A DNA stretch of 9,655 nt from Acidiferrobacter sp. (GTDB taxonomy: Bacteria > Pseudomonadota > Gammaproteobacteria > Arenicellales > UBA868): contig NZKZ01000109.1 in NCBI GenBank assembly GCA_002694065.1, positions 15,135-24,789 on the forward strand. Direction: 5' to 3'. Positions 5,922-9,655 of this stretch are shown here, piece after piece (the first letter of the stretch is position 1; each line of letters starts with the position of its first letter). The notes below the pieces were generated by a model. It was not told the origin of the DNA and made no database searches. It saw only the letters and a list, made by a program, of their open reading frames with translations. Both the position numbers and the translations under genes were made by a program.

Positions 5922-8900
5922 ATGAACGCTTTGAAGACAACGGCACCTCAGCGGAACAGCCTGTATGACCCCGCCTACGAGCACGACAGTTGTGGCGTGG
6001 GGTTGGTGGCGCATATCAAAGGCGTCCCCAGTCGCGCGATCGTCGATGACGCTTATGCGGTCCTCAAGAGTATGGAACACCGTGCCGGTGTAGGGGCGCA
6101 GCCCAATAGCGGTGACGGGGCAGGCATGTTAACGGCGCTGCCTTATGATTTTCTTGCACGGGTGGTGCCCAAGGAGTTGGGCGCCGAGTTGCCCGCCCGC
6201 GGTGCGCTGGGGGCCGGGCTGGTTTTTTTGCCGCGCGATGCCAAAGAACGGGCATTGTGCAAAAGAGAAGTGGAAACGCTAGTCGATCAGCACGGGCAGC
6301 AACTGATCGGTTGGCGCATCGTGCCTGTTGCTCCGGACGAGGCCGATCTCGGTGCCGCAGCAAGACTCACTGAGCCGCACAGCGAACAGTTGCTCGTTGG
6401 CGCGGCACCGGGTTTGGATCAGGAGGCCTTCGAGCGACAGTTATTCCTGATCCGCAAAGCGGCGAGCCACAAATTGCGCACGCACGCAGCACTTTCCCAG
6501 GCAAAGATGTTCTATATCTGCTCGCTCTCCAGTCGGGTCATGATCTACAAAGGCATGCTCCGAACCCTGCAGTTGATGGATTATTTTCCCGATCTGAAGG
6601 CGCCCGACTACGTCAGCCATCTTGCGATGGTGCACGCCCGTTTTTCGACCAACACCTTCCCCAGTTGGGACCGGGCACATCCGATGCGGCTGATTGCCCA
6701 CAATGGGGAGATCAATACGTTCAGGGGCAACCGAAACTGGATGCAGGCCCGAGAGGGAGCAATGCAGAGCGACAACTTCGGGGATGATCTCGCGTCTCTT
6801 TTCCCGGTGATTGAGCCAGACTGTTCGGATACCAGCGGGTTGGATAACGCGCTGGAATTTTTGTTGAGAACCGGGCGGTCCCTGCCGGAATCCGTTCTCA
6901 TGATGATTCCCGAGGCTTGGCAGAAACACGAATCGATGGATCCCGCCAAGCGTGCGTTTTATGAATATCACTCTGCAATGATGGAGCCTTGGGACGGTCC
7001 TTCGTCGGTGACTTTCACCGACGGAAGGTGTATTGGTGCCGTACTGGACCGCAATGGATTGAGGCCCAGCCGTTATTACGTTACCGCAGATGACCGGGTC
7101 GTCATGGCGAGTGAGGTCGGCGTATTGGACGTTGCACCGGACCAAATTGTTCACAAAGGCCGTCTTCAGCCGGGGCGCATGTTCCTCATTGATTTTGATC
7201 AAGGAGAGTTGATACCCGATGCCGAGGTCAAGGCGAGCCTGGCACAGCAGCGTCCTTATGGGGATTGGCTCAAGCAAGAGCGGATTGAACTCTCAGATCT
7301 CGTCGTCCCGGCGCAGGTCCCTGGTCTGGATTCCGATTCCCTGATTCCCCGTATGCGCGCTTTTGGCTATACCCGGGAGAGCCTCGATTTCATGCTGATT
7401 CCCCTGGTGCATGAAGAGCGGGATCCTGTGGGATCCATGGGTAATGACTCTGCGCTCGCCTGTCTTTCTGATCAGCCCCGACTGACTTACGATTATTTCA
7501 AGCAACTGTTTGCACAAGTGACCAATCCCGCGATCGACTCGATTCGTGAGGATGTGATCATGTCGCTGGAGTGTTTCGTCGGCCCTGAGCAAAACCTGCT
7601 CGAGACCTCGGCGGCGCATTGTCATCGACTGAGAGTGCCTCATCCCATCCTGACGCACGACGAGACCGCTGCGCTCAAGGCCCTGGATCATCGTGGTTGG
7701 CACAGTCAGATTATTGATGTCACTTTTGATCGGGCTTCTGGAGCCGAAGGGCTGGTGCCGGCCCTGCAGCGCATCTGCGCCGAGGCGGAAGCCGCAGCGG
7801 ATGCCAACACCAGTGTCGTCATCCTGTCTGACCGTGCAGTCGCTGCGGATCGTCCAGCGGTCAGTATGCTGCTGGCTGCGGGCGCCGTCCACCAGCATCT
7901 GGTCCGTCGCGCGAAACGGACTCGTATCGCGCTTGTAGTGGAAACCGCAGAGGCCAGCGAAGTCCACCATCATTGCCTACTCATCGGCTTTGGTGTTGAT
8001 GCGATCAACCCGTATCTCGCACTGGAGGCCTTATGGCAGGCCCGTCAGGATGACAAGCTTATTGGTGAGGCATTGGCGACTGACGCGGATGTCGTAGCCG
8101 CCTACCGCAAGGGTGTGGCAAAAGGAATGCTCAAGGTGATGGGCAAAATGGGTATCTCAACACTGCAATCCTATAAGGGTGCCCAGATTTTTGAGGCCGT
8201 GGGTCTGCACAGCGATGTGGTCTCCCTGTGCTTTACCGATACGGCAAGTCGCCTTGAGGGTGTGGGCTTTGAGGTATTGGCTGAGGAAACACTCCGTCGC
8301 CACGACTTGGGTTTTCCCAAGATGCCCCGGGATAACGTGGTGACGCTGCCTAATCCTGGTGAGTATCACTGGCGGGCAGGCGGACGCAAGCATGCCTGGG
8401 AGCCGCGCGCTATTTCCAGCTTGCAGCGCGCGTCCGGGCAAAACAGCCAGGAGGCCTACCGGGAATTCTCCGACCTCATCAATTCAGAGTCGAGCGGCCG
8501 TTGCACGCTTCGCGGCCTGATGTCGCTGCGTGAAGGCGTAGCGGGACCATCCGTGCCGCTTGAGGAAGTAGAGCCGGCTGCCGAATTGGTTAAGCGGTTT
8601 TGTACGGGGGCGATGAGTTTTGGGTCCATTTCGCCCGAGGCACACGAGACGCTTGCCGTCGCGATGAACCGGCTTGGCGGAAAAAGCAATACGGGCGAGG
8701 GGGGTGAGGACCCAGAGCGCTTCAAGCCTATGGCGAATGGTGATCTCAAACGTTCAGCAATCAAACAGGTCGCTTCAGGCCGGTTTGGCGTGACCGCCTG
8801 GTACCTCGCCAATGCCGACGAGATCCAGATCAAAATCTCCCAGGGCGCCAAGCCGGGAGAGGGGGGCGAACTGCCCGGCACCAAGGTAGACGGAACCATT

Positions 8901-9655
8901 GCGCGAATTAGATATTCCACGCCGGGTGTGGGATTGATCAGCCCCCCGCCGCATCATGACATCTATTCGATTGAAGATCTGGCCCAGTTGATTTATGACC
9001 TAAAAAATGCGAATCCTAAGGCGCGGGTCAGCGTGAAATTGGTCGCTGAGGTGGGCGTGGGAACGATTGCGGCAGGTGTGGCGAAGGCTCATGCCGATCA
9101 TATTCTCATTGCCGGAGATACCGGGGGCACTGGCGCTTCCCCGCTGACCAGTATCAAGCACGCGGGGTTGCCCTGGGAGTTGGGTCTTGCAGAAACCCAC
9201 CAGACCCTGGTGATGAATGATCTCCGCAGTCGAGTGACTCTCCAGACAGACGGCGGCATCAAGACAGGTCGCGACGTCGTGATCGGGGCGCTGCTCGGTG
9301 CCGAAGAAATCGGATTTTCGACAGCACCGTTGATCGCGTTGGGCTGCATCATGATGCGCAAATGTCACCTGAACACCTGTCCGGTGGGGATTGCAACGCA
9401 GGACCCCGAGCTGCGAAAGAAGTTTCATGGCCAGCCCGAGCACGTCGTGAACTACCTGTTTTTTGTTGCTGAGGAGGCGCGGGAGATCATGGCGCGGCTT
9501 GGCTTCCGTACTTTCAATGAAATGGTCGGCCGGACCGACGTGATCGAGGCGGCCACGGCAATCTCCCATTGGAAGGCAAGCGGTATCGATCTTGAGCCGT
9601 TGTTGAGTCCCGCAGAAAAGTTAAGCGATGACGTGGGCGTGTATTGTCAGAAAGC
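5922..9655 (+). CDS. gltB: Glutamate synthase large subunit GltB (partial, 3' end beyond window)
   Basis: The frame is open from ATG 5922 to the window edge (1244 codons of about 1500). GltB, with its small subunit, makes two glutamates from glutamine and 2-oxoglutarate in the cytoplasm. In order: a propeptide of 23 residues before the catalytic Cys24 (EHDSCGVG), whose removal exposes the glutaminase nucleophile; the type-II glutamine amidotransferase domain (24 to about 430) with SGDGAG, RFSTNT (R240) and HNGEIN (N261); the central domain (about 490-790, GSMGND at 504); and the FMN/synthase domain (from about 867) with TGAMSFGSISPEAHE, KPGEGGELPG and DGGIKTG. The 3Fe-4S cysteines C1142, C1148 and C1153 have the expected C-x5-C-x4-C spacing. 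The C-terminal beta-helix is outside. There is no good ribosome site at 5922; an in-frame GTG at 5874 would add 16 residues. Motifs such as YEHDSCGVG and CHLNTCPVGIATQDPELRK look more like the cyanobacterial/Bacteroidetes-type GltB than the E. coli type. Confidence 0.96.
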   Translation, partial: MNALKTTAPQRNSLYDPAYEHDSCGVGLVAHIKGVPSRAIVDDAYAVLKSMEHRAGVGAQPNSGDGAGMLTALPYDFLARVVPKELGAELPARGALGAGLVFLPRDAKERALCKREVETLVDQHGQQLIGWRIVPVAPDEADLGAAARLTEPHSEQLLVGAAPGLDQEAFERQLFLIRKAASHKLRTHAALSQAKMFYICSLSSRVMIYKGMLRTLQLMDYFPDLKAPDYVSHLAMVHARFSTNTFPSWDRAHPMRLIAHNGEINTFRGNRNWMQAREGAMQSDNFGDDLASLFPVIEPDCSDTSGLDNALEFLLRTGRSLPESVLMMIPEAWQKHESMDPAKRAFYEYHSAMMEPWDGPSSVTFTDGRCIGAVLDRNGLRPSRYYVTADDRVVMASEVGVLDVAPDQIVHKGRLQPGRMFLIDFDQGELIPDAEVKASLAQQRPYGDWLKQERIELSDLVVPAQVPGLDSDSLIPRMRAFGYTRESLDFMLIPLVHEERDPVGSMGNDSALACLSDQPRLTYDYFKQLFAQVTNPAIDSIREDVIMSLECFVGPEQNLLETSAAHCHRLRVPHPILTHDETAALKALDHRGWHSQIIDVTFDRASGAEGLVPALQRICAEAEAAADANTSVVILSDRAVAADRPAVSMLLAAGAVHQHLVRRAKRTRIALVVETAEASEVHHHCLLIGFGVDAINPYLALEALWQARQDDKLIGEALATDADVVAAYRKGVAKGMLKVMGKMGISTLQSYKGAQIFEAVGLHSDVVSLCFTDTASRLEGVGFEVLAEETLRRHDLGFPKMPRDNVVTLPNPGEYHWRAGGRKHAWEPRAISSLQRASGQNSQEAYREFSDLINSESSGRCTLRGLMSLREGVAGPSVPLEEVEPAAELVKRFCTGAMSFGSISPEAHETLAVAMNRLGGKSNTGEGGEDPERFKPMANGDLKRSAIKQVASGRFGVTAWYLANADEIQIKISQGAKPGEGGELPGTKVDGTIARIRYSTPGVGLISPPPHHDIYSIEDLAQLIYDLKNANPKARVSVKLVAEVGVGTIAAGVAKAHADHILIAGDTGGTGASPLTSIKHAGLPWELGLAETHQTLVMNDLRSRVTLQTDGGIKTGRDVVIGALLGAEEIGFSTAPLIALGCIMMRKCHLNTCPVGIATQDPELRKKFHGQPEHVVNYLFFVAEEAREIMARLGFRTFNEMVGRTDVIEAATAISHWKASGIDLEPLLSPAEKLSDDVGVYCQK

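Noticed and set aside
6441..7277. Long minus-strand open frame opposite gltB
   Set aside because: It lies opposite well-conserved GltB coding sequence, and its predicted protein shows no recognisable domain. It is a shadow frame of GC-rich coding DNA.

Overview
This window looks like chromosomal DNA of a gammaproteobacterium of moderately high G+C content. The evidence is the gene order pilM-pilN-pilO-pilP-pilQ-aroK-aroB-gltB, which is the classical gammaproteobacterial arrangement (known for example in Pseudomonas), plus the family-specific protein motifs. I cannot name a genus. All recognised genes are on the + strand, and no mobile element, CRISPR array, tRNA or rRNA is visible.

Layout. 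Positions 1-66 are the last codons of pilM. Positions 71-1811 hold pilN, pilO and pilP, packed with gaps of 3-22 bases. They encode the inner-membrane alignment subcomplex of the type IV pilus machine. Positions 1842-4013 encode PilQ, the outer-membrane secretin. This gene is broken by one in-frame TGA (3504-3506) inside the conserved secretin domain, with the rest of the frame intact and well conserved on both sides. After a 47-base gap come aroK (4061-4591) and aroB (TTG start at 4579, overlapping aroK by 13 bases), two shikimate-pathway enzymes.

Positions 5659-5921 are the only non-coding stretch of note. It contains a probable intrinsic terminator for the pil-aro operon (about 5671-5700). 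It then has a good sigma-70 promoter (TTGAAG, 17 bases, TATACT at 5741-5769) with an imperfect AT-rich palindrome just upstream, and a leader of roughly 145 bases. From 5922 to the right edge runs the 5' part (1244 codons) of gltB, the glutamate synthase large subunit; its C-terminal domain lies beyond the window.

How the genes fit together. PilM (cytoplasm), PilN and PilO (inner membrane) and PilP (inner-membrane lipoprotein) link the pilus motor to the PilQ channel. AroK and AroB, co-directional and probably co-transcribed, supply aromatic amino-acid precursors. GltB, on its own transcription unit, makes glutamate from glutamine and 2-oxoglutarate. I see no convincing new system. The points worth a second look are the interrupted pilQ, with a hairpin directly after the TGA, the subtype of GltB at this locus, and the gltB control region.
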